Source: Shewanella oneidensis MR-1 (GTDB taxonomy: Bacteria > Pseudomonadota > Gammaproteobacteria > Enterobacterales > Shewanellaceae). From it: 64,000 nt of DNA. The stretch covers positions 1,798,001-1,862,000 of the forward strand of contig NC_004347.2 of NCBI RefSeq assembly GCF_000146165.2, written 5' to 3'. Under the pieces are notes generated by a model. It worked only from the letters and a program-made list of their open reading frames with translations. It had not been told where the DNA came from and searched no databases. Position numbers and translations under genes: made by a program. Shown in pieces: positions 55,741 to 64,000 of this stretch (its first letter is position 1; the number at the start of each line of letters is the position of its first letter).

Positions 55741-56964
55741 TTACCTTGGGTTTGCTGAAGTATCAAGCAGTTGCCCTAGATACAAACTCAATAAGCCATG
55801 CAAGGATTGAATATCGGTTTGGGTTAATTGTTGAATTTTATCTAGACGGTATCTTAAGGTATTTCGGTGGATAAACAGGGCGTTGGCACATTGCTGCGCA
55901 TCACCAAAGTGGGTGATATAAGCGGCTAAGGTTTTGCGAAGCTGACCATTTTTGTCGGCTTGAGTCAGTTGTTGATAGGGACTTGCTAGTGCTTGTCCAC
56001 GCCAGTCATGTTTAAGCCCAGAGAGCAACACTTGTAAGGAATAATCCTCAAACAGGTATTTTGTGCCTTCAGGGTTTAGCTGTTTACCTAAGTTCAAAGT
56101 CTCTTGGGCGGTTTGATAAGAGCGAGCAATGCCGCCTTTTTCGGGGAAGAAGTGGCCGAGGGCTATTTTAAAATGTAAACCCATTTGCGCTGGTAAACGT
56201 TGCAATAACTTATCGATACGTTGGTTTTCAAGCTCGGGGTCCCATTGTTTGCCATCTAAAAAGGCGGGTTTTAGGATCACCAGTTGCGACATCGACGTCA
56301 TGGCAATTAGGTTGCCTCGGTCGGGATTTTGCAGTAAATGCAGCACTTGTTTGAGGGTTTCACTGACCCTTGGATTACGCTCATCAACACTTGATTCGCT
56401 AGCTGCTGCATTGATAAGCGATGCGGTTTTATGGATGGGCGCAGACAGCTTTTCACTGATCTCGATAATGGCAGCTACTCGTGGAAGGTTAATATCAATA
56501 TCGAGTTGTTTTGCCCAGCGCTGCAACTGCTCATCATCGGTGTTCGCCTTGATAAGTTGCAGAATAAATTCTTCCCGCTGGCGATTTTCCCACTGCAATT
56601 TGTCCTGCTGATTGGCTTGCTCGACAATCATCTCTGCAGTCATTTTCAGTAGCTCGCCATAATGGGCTAACTCATCAGGAGCACCTGTAATTCCAATTAC
56701 ACCGATGATTTGCCCTTGGTAATGCAAGGGGAGGTTGATGCCAGGTTTAACGCCATGTAAGCCAGAGGCGACTTCGTCACTCAATTCCACATTGCGATTT
56801 TGGGCAATCGCGAGCAAAGCGCCCTCATGGGTTGAGCCGATACGTTTTGGATCGCCCGAACCTAAGATGACGCCCTGACCATTCATTACATTAATATTGT
56901 GCCCGATAATTTTCATCGTGCGACTGACAATTTTTTTGGCGATGGTTGAATCGAGCAGATACAT
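55741..56964 (-). CDS. cdaR: CdaR-type sugar-diacid/glycerate utilisation regulator
   Basis: This 407-aa regulator has an N-terminal sugar-diacid recognition domain (about 1-140: TMKIIGHNINVMNGQGVILG, HYQGQIIGVIGITGAPDELA), a middle GGDEF-like linker, and a C-terminal PucR-type helix-turn-helix (NALFIHRNTLRYRLDKIQQL, about 375-395). In E. coli CdaR activates genes for glucarate, galactarate and glycerate use. Here gntP and garK lie downstream on the same strand, separated by the broken peroxidase gene. The AAGG before ATG 56964 and the 20-bp gap from the upstream glycosylase-like gene suggest co-transcription. Confidence 0.9.
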   Translation of the reverse strand: MYLLDSTIAKKIVSRTMKIIGHNINVMNGQGVILGSGDPKRIGSTHEGALLAIAQNRNVELSDEVASGLHGVKPGINLPLHYQGQIIGVIGITGAPDELAHYGELLKMTAEMIVEQANQQDKLQWENRQREEFILQLIKANTDDEQLQRWAKQLDIDINLPRVAAIIEISEKLSAPIHKTASLINAAASESSVDERNPRVSETLKQVLHLLQNPDRGNLIAMTSMSQLVILKPAFLDGKQWDPELENQRIDKLLQRLPAQMGLHFKIALGHFFPEKGGIARSYQTAQETLNLGKQLNPEGTKYLFEDYSLQVLLSGLKHDWRGQALASPYQQLTQADKNGQLRKTLAAYITHFGDAQQCANALFIHRNTLRYRLDKIQQLTQTDIQSLHGLLSLYLGQLLDTSANPR

Positions 56965-56984
56965 GTCAGGCCTTGTTGTGGTTA

Positions 56985-57698
56985 CTAGGTTAATAAGGAG
57001 CTAATACGTGATCTTAACGTGGGAATAAGATGCTGTTCAAACTCGGGATGTTGTTTTAGCCAAAGATTATTTCGAGGGCTAGGGTGGGGCATCACCATTA
57101 ACTGAGGCCAATATAATGGCCACTGCTCAACGGCTTGGGTAAGCGTGATTTTTTTGTTTGATGTCGCCTTACCTATGGTATGTGCTGCCGCTAACGGTGT
57201 TGAATTGAATCCCCTGTTTTTATGCATATTATCCATTAACAGCCGAGAAAGGTGGTAATCCATGGCATATTGGCCGAGTACTATCACTAGCTCTATATTT
57301 GGCATTAGCGCCAGTAGTGCTTTGTGCCAGGTTGCGGCGCACTCTGGACGTGGCGGCTTATCGCCTTGCTTTTTCCCCTTTCTTTCAATATTGCCCGGAA
57401 AACAAAATCCCATCGGTACTATGGCAAACAGAGCGGGATCGTAAAATTGCTCACGACTGACATTTAGCCAAGCCCTAAGCCGTTCACCACTGGCATCATC
57501 AAAGGGAATGCCCTTATGGTGGGTTTTTACACCGGGGGCTTGGCCTGCGATAAGAATTCGTGCTTGGCTGCTCGCCTGTAATATCGGTTTGGGCGGGAAG
57601 GGCAACTCGGCTTGGCAGAGGGTGCAGGCCCATACTCGCGTTAACAACGCCGTCATTTCAACGGAGCACAATGGGGTGGCGGATGAACTGTCCTGCAT
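56985..57698 (-). CDS. Uracil-DNA glycosylase superfamily protein
   Basis: This 237-aa protein has the UDG-superfamily pattern: ARILIAGQAPGVKTHHKGIPF (GQAPG-type motif 1), a cysteine pair in CTLCQAELPFPP, and the C-terminal VMPHPSPRNNLWLKQ (motif 2 loop with His). The CxxC and the later FCFPGNIERKGKKQGDKPPR-PECA suggest a family 4/5-like or YtxK/YqcF-type member with possible cluster binding, but not all cluster ligands are evident. It may repair uracil or oxidised bases. It lies 20 bp upstream of cdaR on the same strand. Confidence 0.85.
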   Translation of the reverse strand: MQDSSSATPLCSVEMTALLTRVWACTLCQAELPFPPKPILQASSQARILIAGQAPGVKTHHKGIPFDDASGERLRAWLNVSREQFYDPALFAIVPMGFCFPGNIERKGKKQGDKPPRPECAATWHKALLALMPNIELVIVLGQYAMDYHLSRLLMDNMHKNRGFNSTPLAAAHTIGKATSNKKITLTQAVEQWPLYWPQLMVMPHPSPRNNLWLKQHPEFEQHLIPTLRSRISSLLT

Positions 57699-58171
57699 GA
57701 TTTAACTGACCGATTAAAGGTTTGGATTAAGATCCGTTAAAGTGAAGCAAAACTCAAGGAATAGACGCTATTTAACCTAAACTCGGGGTAACGAGTGTCG
57801 AAAAATCTAAATTTAACAAACTAAATCAATATGATAAATGATTCTTTTGAAAAGAAGAATTTTTTCTGACTGAATGTGCAGATTTTTGCGCATATCAAGG
57901 CGCTCAGTGGTACGCCATAGCGAGCTATGGTTAGACAGAGCAACGCAGAGAGGTCCGAAAAGATGCCTATTTCGCGGCTCTACTTACCCGAGCTCACGTT
58001 ATTTAGATAGCTTTTTGCTTTAGAGGCTGATCTCATTCAATATTTTTTACGTAGGATTAATCCCTTGTCCGTCCTATATTTGTGCGCTATTGAGACTCAC
58101 TGCTGGATATAAAACTGCGGGATATAAAAAAGCCCGCAGAGGCGGGCTTTTGAGCATATGAGGCAAATGGA
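57699..58171. other. Intergenic region between mtrB and UDG gene
   Basis: No gene. A CCATAG-CGAG-CTATGG hairpin near 57915-57930 sits in a segment that resembles a dispersed Shewanella repeat (GCGCTCAGTGGTACGCCATA). The mtrB terminator is at 58128-58151. Confidence 0.5.
58128..58151 (-). terminator. Terminator of the mtrCAB operon
   Basis: AAAAGCCCGC pairs with GCGGGCTTTT around a 4-nt loop. On the minus strand TTTTTTATA follows, ending the mtr transcript 20 bp after mtrB. Confidence 0.9.
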
Positions 58172-60265
58172 TTAGAGTTTGTAACTCATGCTCAGCATCA
58201 GCATTTGTGCGGTGTAGTCATGGCTGTTACTACCAAAACCTACGACGTTCCAAATGCCATCAACGGCGATATCATTTGCGGCGTCATTGTCCTTATAGTT
58301 CTCAATTTTGTAATCGAAGCGCAGCGCGAGTTTCTCGGTGGCTTGATATTGAGCGTATAAGTTAATGTTATGCACTTTGGCAAAATAATCACCATAGTCG
58401 CCAGTGATACCTTGTCTGACTTGAGTGTTACTGTCGGAGTTGGAATAGGTGTAGTCCAGTCCTAGGCGTAACTTGTTCTCCAGCAGATTGTTGTAGCTGA
58501 TACCTGCACCGACCACATCTACCTGATCTTCTATAAAGCCTGTCCACGTTGGGGTGCTGTAATTGCTGCTACCCGCCTGTTCAGACTCAATGGTTTGGTA
58601 ATTGTAGAAGGCGGTTGCCAGTAAGTCAGCGGTGATCATATAACTGATGTTGGCATCATAACTGGTGTCTTTTGACTCAGTTAATCCAATCACAGTATCG
58701 GTATAATCATCTAACGCGTAACGGGCACCAACATCGATAGTCAGGCTTTCTAATGGCGAATGGGTGATCCGTGCTTCGACTTGAGTTCTGTCACGGTCAG
58801 CCAGATTGTACTTACGTAACAGGCTGTTGGTTTCAGAAGAGGTCCATTCAGACGCTTGGTATTGTGAGCCGTCACGGTTACCGTAACTGCCTTTTACCCA
58901 CATGTCCCAAGTATCGAAGCTGTTTACACGTAAACGGGCCCAAACGGTATTTTCATCCGTGGTTTCACGGTCTTGATAATCACGTTGGTCACGTTTGAAG
59001 TCATAACCACCATCGAGTTTGATATCGCGGGTAATGCGATAATCTGCGGCAACTTTAAAGCGTTGCGTACGATTATCGTAAGGGGTGTTATAAGCCACCT
59101 TACCGTTGACATTGTTGATGCTGATCTGAGTCCATTCTTCTACTTGGGTATTATTGTCACGGTCGTAATAATCGTAACTACCTGTTAAGCGAAGATCATT
59201 GCTCACTTTGCTAACGACTTTCAGGTTCATACCCAGTAGATCGACTTTGGCATCGACGGCATCGGTATTGAGCTGATTAGCATAACGGTAGTTATCCGTC
59301 ACTAACGCCTGATCTTGGCTCATTTGTCCGGTCAGAATACGACCCGACAGTGCGTTGCTGCCATCGTTGTACTGTCCCATCAGCGACACGGTGTGTGACT
59401 GGTTATCCGGATCGAGTGCCATCGTACCTTGGGTTTGAGCACCAAAGGTGGGGTTAAAAGCATTTTCAAAGTCCAATTGGTTGTATTCGTTTTTGAATAT
59501 TGACCCATTGTAACTGAGTGCGGTAAACCAACGATCACCCTTGAGTTTGACACCCGCTTCAATGGTGTCAGTGGTGTAATCCACCGGCTCTGCTAACATC
59601 ATCGATTGGTTGAAGAAGCTACCAGAGGCTTGTTTTAAGCCGGTTTTCTCTTCACGCATGTAGTTAACATAGGTGCTCCACAGGGATTCACCTTGATATT
59701 CAAATCCCAACCCCGTGCGCTCACGTTTAAGTGAGAGTTCGAGGGCATTGAGGCTGTCCATCAAGAGTGGCATTTGGTTGCTTGAACCTGCTGTTATCCA
59801 GTTATCCGGTAACGTGAGGTTATTGCCACCAATACCCGCGTAGGGCGATAGGGCGCTATTGCTGTCGTAGGTAGCAATTTGGCGATAGTTCACATTGACG
59901 TTGTACTGGCCTTGTTTGCCCGCATTGACATCTAAGCGACCGCCATCCATACCGAGTTGATAAGCATCAACACTGGCACGATAACCCTTTTCACCTTTAA
60001 AGTTTAAATCGGCATCAAATTTACCCGCCACTTCATTGGATGTACCAAAGGCATTGGCAGAGCGAATATCCTCTTCGCTGTTATAACCGACACCGACACC
60101 CACAGTGCCTGATGTGCCCGTTTCAACGACGCAGCCTTTACAGCTCCATGCGGATAATTTCACTTTTTCAGTATTGGCATTCGCTAGACCATAACCATCA
60201 GCAGCGACGGCCAAGCCTGTGTTGGCTAATAACGCTAGAGTGATCAAATTGAGTTTAAATTTCAT
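58172..60265 (-). CDS. mtrB: MtrB outer-membrane beta-barrel of the Mtr electron conduit
   Basis: This 697-aa outer-membrane protein starts with a signal peptide (MKFKLNLITLALLANTGLAV, cut before ADGYG). CKGC lies at residues 42-45, a pair important for function in MtrB. The rest is a large beta barrel of about 26 strands with alternating hydrophobic residues and a final YTAQMLMLSMSYKL. It sheathes MtrA in the outer membrane so electrons can reach MtrC. It is the last gene of the omcA-mtrC-mtrA-mtrB group, 12 bp after mtrA. Confidence 0.97.
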   Translation of the reverse strand: MKFKLNLITLALLANTGLAVAADGYGLANANTEKVKLSAWSCKGCVVETGTSGTVGVGVGYNSEEDIRSANAFGTSNEVAGKFDADLNFKGEKGYRASVDAYQLGMDGGRLDVNAGKQGQYNVNVNYRQIATYDSNSALSPYAGIGGNNLTLPDNWITAGSSNQMPLLMDSLNALELSLKRERTGLGFEYQGESLWSTYVNYMREEKTGLKQASGSFFNQSMMLAEPVDYTTDTIEAGVKLKGDRWFTALSYNGSIFKNEYNQLDFENAFNPTFGAQTQGTMALDPDNQSHTVSLMGQYNDGSNALSGRILTGQMSQDQALVTDNYRYANQLNTDAVDAKVDLLGMNLKVVSKVSNDLRLTGSYDYYDRDNNTQVEEWTQISINNVNGKVAYNTPYDNRTQRFKVAADYRITRDIKLDGGYDFKRDQRDYQDRETTDENTVWARLRVNSFDTWDMWVKGSYGNRDGSQYQASEWTSSETNSLLRKYNLADRDRTQVEARITHSPLESLTIDVGARYALDDYTDTVIGLTESKDTSYDANISYMITADLLATAFYNYQTIESEQAGSSNYSTPTWTGFIEDQVDVVGAGISYNNLLENKLRLGLDYTYSNSDSNTQVRQGITGDYGDYFAKVHNINLYAQYQATEKLALRFDYKIENYKDNDAANDIAVDGIWNVVGFGSNSHDYTAQMLMLSMSYKL

Positions 60266-60277
60266 TTTCTCGTCTCC

Positions 60278-61279
60278 TTAGCGCTGTAATAGCTTGCCAG
60301 ATGGATGGTTAGAACCATGAACCTGACTATGGCAATTTAAGCAGCTTCTTCCACCAGTAAAGGCATTGTCACCGACATTTGAACCTAATCCAGTGTTACC
60401 TAAGTAGGCGTTGCTGGCGTGGCCATCGCTGGCGTGACATTGCTGACATAGCTGTGGCGCACGGGTTTTCAGCATACCGTCATTCACACTACCGTGAGGA
60501 TTGTGGCAAGTGACACAATTCTCAGTGACGGGTGCATGCTCCCAAAGTTTTGGGCCGCGTTTTTCGGCGTGACAGGAATAACAGGTATCATTCACGCTAG
60601 GCTTGTTAAGATCGGAATCTGTCATGCTCCCATGGGGATTGTGACAGTCGCTACAGGTCATTTGTGCCCATTTGAGTGGGTGACTTGAGCGTTTATTCAT
60701 ATCCGCTTTTTGCTTTGTATGGCAGCTAGTACAGACTTCCATTTCCGTGTTTTTAGATAACACAGGATCTTTTGCGACGTGTACTTGGTGACAAGAAGCA
60801 CAAGCAACATCGGCATTGTCATGGTGACCGCCATTCCAAGACATACGCTTATCGTCTTGGTGACAGCTCATACATACGCTGTTTTGCTTGTCGGCACTTA
60901 AGGTTGATTGCTTACCAAAAGTGATCATCGGCTCGTTGCCGCCTTTGTTGTGCTGACCCAGTGGGCCGTGGCATGCCTCACATTGCAGGCCAGCCATTGG
61001 ACTCTTAGAGGAGTCAATCGCACCGTGGACACCTTTGAAAAGGTCCATGACTTTTTCGGATTTCTTATGGCACATCAAGCAAGAATCGGCGCCTTTAGGG
61101 GAGTAGTTGCCTTCGGCAAACTTCTTATCTAAGGTGGCTTCGACTTGCTCTGGCGTCATTTTCTCATCCCACTTCGACGCATAAGCGTTTGGTGTGACGA
61201 CTAATGCCATAACTGCAGACATTGCCATTGTGATGGTAAGTGCCGGCAGTAGGTTTTTCATTTTTAGGCAGTTCTTCAT
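60278..61279 (-). CDS. mtrA: MtrA periplasmic decaheme cytochrome
   Basis: This 333-aa exported protein has a signal peptide ([20 protein letters not shown], then the cut near NAYASK) and ten CXXCH motifs: CLMCH, CEACH, CMSCH, CASCH, CTSCH, CSDCH, CYSCH, CVTCH, CQQCH and CLNCH. It carries electrons from CymA and periplasmic carriers through MtrB to MtrC. ATG 61279 with GGGAAG upstream is used; an earlier ATG (61306) has no such site and would add nine residues. The gap to mtrC is 68 bp. Confidence 0.97.
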
Positions 61280-61347
61280 AATAGGCTTCCCAATTTGTCC
61301 CAACAAAATTCAAGAAAGGGGGAGCGAGCTCCCCCTGCTTGGGCAAA

Positions 61348-63363
61348 TTACATTTTCACTTTAGTGTGATCTGCAACTGTTGGGGTATGGCAGTAGAAAC
61401 AGGTTTCTGACTGTGCCGCACTGGTAGCATCATCTTTTGTGCCATCAACAACTGCACCGAAAGACTCCAGGGTTTCTTTCGTATGGACCATGTACTGGCT
61501 GCCAACTGTGTGACAGGTAGTACAAGTTGCAGTGATCGGCGTAGAATATAGACCTGTTTTATCTGCTGCAGCGGCAGTATTCAATGCGCCTTTCTTCTTG
61601 AAAGACTCAAGGTTGAAGTCTGAGTGACAAGAGGCACAATTGCCACCAATGAGGCCGTAGGCATCTTCAACGTGTTTTTTGTGTAGTTTTAGCTCTAGCG
61701 CACCACGGTTGGCAAAGCTATAGGTGCCATCAGGAGTATGACAAGTCACACATGCGTCAAGGCCTACAATCGCTTTACCGTTAGCATCTTGGGTGTGTGA
61801 TAGTTGCTCTGTCATCACAAAGCCTGCATGTTGTTTGCCTTTGTGAATTTCGAACTCAGCAGTGTGGCAATTGGCACAGGCTGTCATGTTAACAGAATCA
61901 ACGTGGCGAGTACTTGGTGCTTTACCTGACAAAGTAGCAAAGGCTAAATCCGCTTTCATGCCGGTATACTTAGTTACATCAACACCATCAAATGCAGGGT
62001 CTGCACAGTCTACAAACTTACCTTCGCTAGAACACATTGACCAACCTACAAAGCTAAATGCTGTGTCGCTGTCTGCGCCGTTTTGGCCAAGTTTGAGGTC
62101 TTTAGTAGTGGTATAAACCAGTTTGCCAGCATCATTGATAGTAGCTTTTGGATCAAGAGCTCCATTTTTGATTGCAAATATTGAATCTTTGCCACTATAA
62201 CCTAAGGTTGCATTATTAGGACCAACGTTGGTGATGATCTCTAAGCGTTGCACTTTAGGCAGGATGGTCTTGAGATCAACAGCAGTACCGTTCGCATCTA
62301 CAACTTGAACACTAATTGTGGCTGCTTTAGTTTCGGTATTAATTGTCGAGGTAGTCTCGATACCGTATTGATTAATCAAGTTCTTAGTTGCGGTGGTTTT
62401 GGCTGTGTGTAACTCAGCAGTCCAGTCGCTGTTATGGCAGGCGATACAGTTGGAGTTATCGAGTTGTTGAGAGTGGCCTTTACCCGCAGCAAAATCGATG
62501 TCTACGTGACAGCTAGAACAGACTTCCATTGTTGGAATACGTGACCAGTTTTTTGCCTCGGTGAGCATGTCGGATTCAACGTGACAAACTTGGCAATTAT
62601 CTTGGACAATATTTTGTGCAACTGTAGGGATTTTATTGTCTTTGCCCCAAGCTTTGTTGGCATTATGCACATTGTGAATTAAGTGACTAAAGGCGACATG
62701 GGGTTTGCCGCGACCATCCGCAAACTCTTGAGTGTGGCAAGAAATACAAGTTTCGACTTCAGTAGCTTGGTGATAAATCTTTTCACCTTCTACGTGGCAA
62801 GAAGCACATACTTCGTGGCTAACGATATTTTTTGTATATTGCGGCGCATTACCTTGGCCGTCGAAATCTTCAACCATTTCGGCAACGGGAACGGTCGTTC
62901 CGTCTGCTAATTTACCCGCAGCAGAAACAACGTTAAAGCGTTGCGTTAATTGAGCATTAAAGACCTTATTACTATCGAAGGCGTCGAATTTAAAGGTATA
63001 GCTACCGTTTTTATTATCGACATAGCTCTTTGATGAGCCTAAGCCTTGCCAGTTAGCGCTATTACCTGGGCCTGTCGCCCCTTCCGGTATTAATTGCAGT
63101 GCTTTTTTGATTTCTAAATTTGCGAGACCAATCACTGGCATGTCGGCTTCGTTAGTGGCGAAAACAGTGACCATAGGTGCACCATTTTCATAGCTTACTT
63201 TAGTGATATCTAGGTTTAACGTCTGGATGCTACCTGCTGGCTCACCACCATCACTACCATCATTGCCGTTATTACCATCGCTTCCACCACAGCCGGTTAA
63301 GGCCATTGTGACGGCACTTGCTGCGAGCAGCAGTGCGATTTTTGATTTTTGTGCGTTCATCAT
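61348..63363 (-). CDS. mtrC: MtrC outer-membrane decaheme lipoprotein
   Basis: This 671-aa surface lipoprotein passes electrons to iron and manganese oxides, flavins and electrodes. The lipobox is MALTGCGGS (Cys 25-26). A GNNGNDGSDGGEP linker and four domains follow: beta domains I and III and pentaheme domains II and IV. Ten CXXCH motifs are present (CASCH, CISCH, CQVCH, CSSCH, CIACH in the first half; CANCH, CVTCH, CASCH, CTTCH, CFYCH in the second). The CSSEGKFVDC pair in domain III is a disulfide site in known structures. The sequence looks identical, from memory, to S. oneidensis MtrC. A Crp-like site lies upstream. Confidence 0.97.
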   Translation of the reverse strand: MMNAQKSKIALLLAASAVTMALTGCGGSDGNNGNDGSDGGEPAGSIQTLNLDITKVSYENGAPMVTVFATNEADMPVIGLANLEIKKALQLIPEGATGPGNSANWQGLGSSKSYVDNKNGSYTFKFDAFDSNKVFNAQLTQRFNVVSAAGKLADGTTVPVAEMVEDFDGQGNAPQYTKNIVSHEVCASCHVEGEKIYHQATEVETCISCHTQEFADGRGKPHVAFSHLIHNVHNANKAWGKDNKIPTVAQNIVQDNCQVCHVESDMLTEAKNWSRIPTMEVCSSCHVDIDFAAGKGHSQQLDNSNCIACHNSDWTAELHTAKTTATKNLINQYGIETTSTINTETKAATISVQVVDANGTAVDLKTILPKVQRLEIITNVGPNNATLGYSGKDSIFAIKNGALDPKATINDAGKLVYTTTKDLKLGQNGADSDTAFSFVGWSMCSSEGKFVDCADPAFDGVDVTKYTGMKADLAFATLSGKAPSTRHVDSVNMTACANCHTAEFEIHKGKQHAGFVMTEQLSHTQDANGKAIVGLDACVTCHTPDGTYSFANRGALELKLHKKHVEDAYGLIGGNCASCHSDFNLESFKKKGALNTAAAADKTGLYSTPITATCTTCHTVGSQYMVHTKETLESFGAVVDGTKDDATSAAQSETCFYCHTPTVADHTKVKM

Positions 63364-63428
63364 TTTTTTCCCTGCATAGGTTTGGCATTGCTTAACCGCT
63401 ATGCTCTAGCGCCAACAGATTCTATGTC

Positions 63429-63444
63429 TGTGTATTTGATCACT
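63429..63444 (-). promoter_or_regulatory. Crp-like site upstream of mtrC
   Basis: TGTGTATTTGATCACT matches TGTGA-N6-TCACA at 8 of 10 key positions and is centred about 73 bp before the mtrC start. Crp is known to activate anaerobic respiration genes in S. oneidensis. A weaker half-site TGTGA lies at 63535-63539. Confidence 0.55.
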
Positions 63445-63630
63445 AGAAGCGACTTAAGTGGATGCTGGAAATAGAATTCCCCAAGGAAAGGCTAACCCAA
63501 CATGCCGTTAAAATCTTCTAAGCCTTTGCTAATGTGTGACTTGGATCTTTCTATTTCTAAAGAGGTAGTTAAACCACAAGGGAAAAACAAATTGAGAGCA
63601 AAAAAACAACAGATAGTGAGGTGGAAATAA

Positions 63631-63657
63631 AAAGAGAGAGGGGATACCTCTCTCTTT
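63631..63657 (-). terminator. Terminator of omcA
   Basis: On the minus strand AAAGAGAGAGG pairs with CCTCTCTCTTT around TATCC and is followed by TTATTT. It lies 36 bp after the omcA stop and separates omcA from mtrC. Confidence 0.85.
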
Positions 63658-63692
63658 AAGTTTCGTCTCTCGATTCAGATAATTATATCGAC

Positions 63693-64000
63693 TTAGTTAC
63701 CGTGTGCTTCCATCAATTGCGATGGAGTATGGCACGTTGCACAGCTTTCAGATGCACGAGTTTGAACATCTGCAGCACTAGTACCATTTAAGATACCGCC
63801 GTTAGTTTCAATATGAGACTTGGCTGCATCAGACAGATACTTCTGGTGGCAACTTAAGCATGCGCCAGCATCGGAAGATACCCAAATTACGGCACCATTG
63901 TTCTTAATATCGCCGTAAAGCCATGCGCGCTCTGGCGATCTGCCTAAAGCGATACCCGTTACTACGTTGGATTTATCAGCAGTATGACATGTTGCACAAT
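63693..64000 (-). CDS. omcA: OmcA outer-membrane decaheme cytochrome, C-terminal part (5' end outside window)
   Basis: The last 102 codons are visible. They contain three CXXCH motifs (CATCH at the window edge, CLSCH, CATCH), with the sequence ending TPSQLMEAHGN, as in S. oneidensis OmcA. The protein is a surface lipoprotein that reduces metal oxides together with MtrC. The stop is at 63693-63695 and the terminator follows. The gene lies 329 bp upstream of mtrC, in the usual Shewanella order. Confidence 0.93.
   Translation of the reverse strand, partial: CATCHTADKSNVVTGIALGRSPERAWLYGDIKNNGAVIWVSSDAGACLSCHQKYLSDAAKSHIETNGGILNGTSAADVQTRASESCATCHTPSQLMEAHGN

Overview
The window comes from a Shewanella chromosome, very close to or identical with S. 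oneidensis. The right edge holds the metal-reduction cluster omcA-mtrC-mtrA-mtrB, with MtrC at 671 aa, MtrA at 333 aa and MtrB carrying its CKGC motif. The window also has the long-chain olefin cluster oleABCD, large Vibrio/Shewanella-type PstC and PstA proteins, and the PanP-type aspartate decarboxylase. No rRNA, tRNA or CRISPR array was seen.

Layout. 0-2.3 kb: the tail of a CoA-transferase, then a decaying plus-strand block (a putative NTF2-type immunity gene with an in-frame stop, a DUF4303 gene, and one or two more broken ORFs). 2.3-10.2 kb: a ToxR/CadC-like regulator, a lipoprotein and housekeeping singletons. 10.2-16.1 kb: Pho box, pstC-pstA-pstB-phoU, terminator. 16.1-18 kb: a small foreign patch with an integron-type attC site behind a cassette-like gene, and two copies of a transposase tail. 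18-23.4 kb: small conserved genes. 23.6-28.9 kb: oleA, terminator, oleBCD. 29-38 kb: terC, a secreted one-heme protein, and an ABC ATPase paired with a permease fused to an M1-type metallopeptidase. 38-45.8 kb: phosphohexomutase, regulators, azlCD, and acetyltransferase and ClbS-like genes. 45.8-49.7 kb: an accessory patch with direct repeats and a 437-codon coiled-coil membrane protein gene split by an IS256-family element with a perfect 8-bp target duplication. 49.7-57.7 kb: panP, glycerate kinase, GntP permease, a catalase-related gene broken by one TGA, cdaR, and a uracil-DNA glycosylase-like gene. 58-64 kb: mtrB, mtrA, mtrC and the 3' end of omcA, all on the minus strand.

Mobile DNA. Three copies of a ~280-bp non-autonomous element (MITE) lie at 8.3, 19.8 and 32.3 kb. 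Their terminal inverted repeats begin GGGCGTGTTGACGTTTC and each is flanked by TA on both sides. Two copies sit immediately upstream of start codons. The third separates the one-heme protein gene from its probable terminator.

The genes work mainly as separate small units: phosphate uptake under Pho control; polyunsaturated hydrocarbon synthesis; glycerate use under CdaR; and extracellular electron transfer, where MtrA inside the MtrB barrel passes electrons to the surface decaheme proteins MtrC and OmcA. I did not find a clearly unprecedented multi-gene system. The strongest unusual signals are the MITE family, the lone attC cassette, the IS-split membrane protein and the ABC-permease/peptidase fusion.
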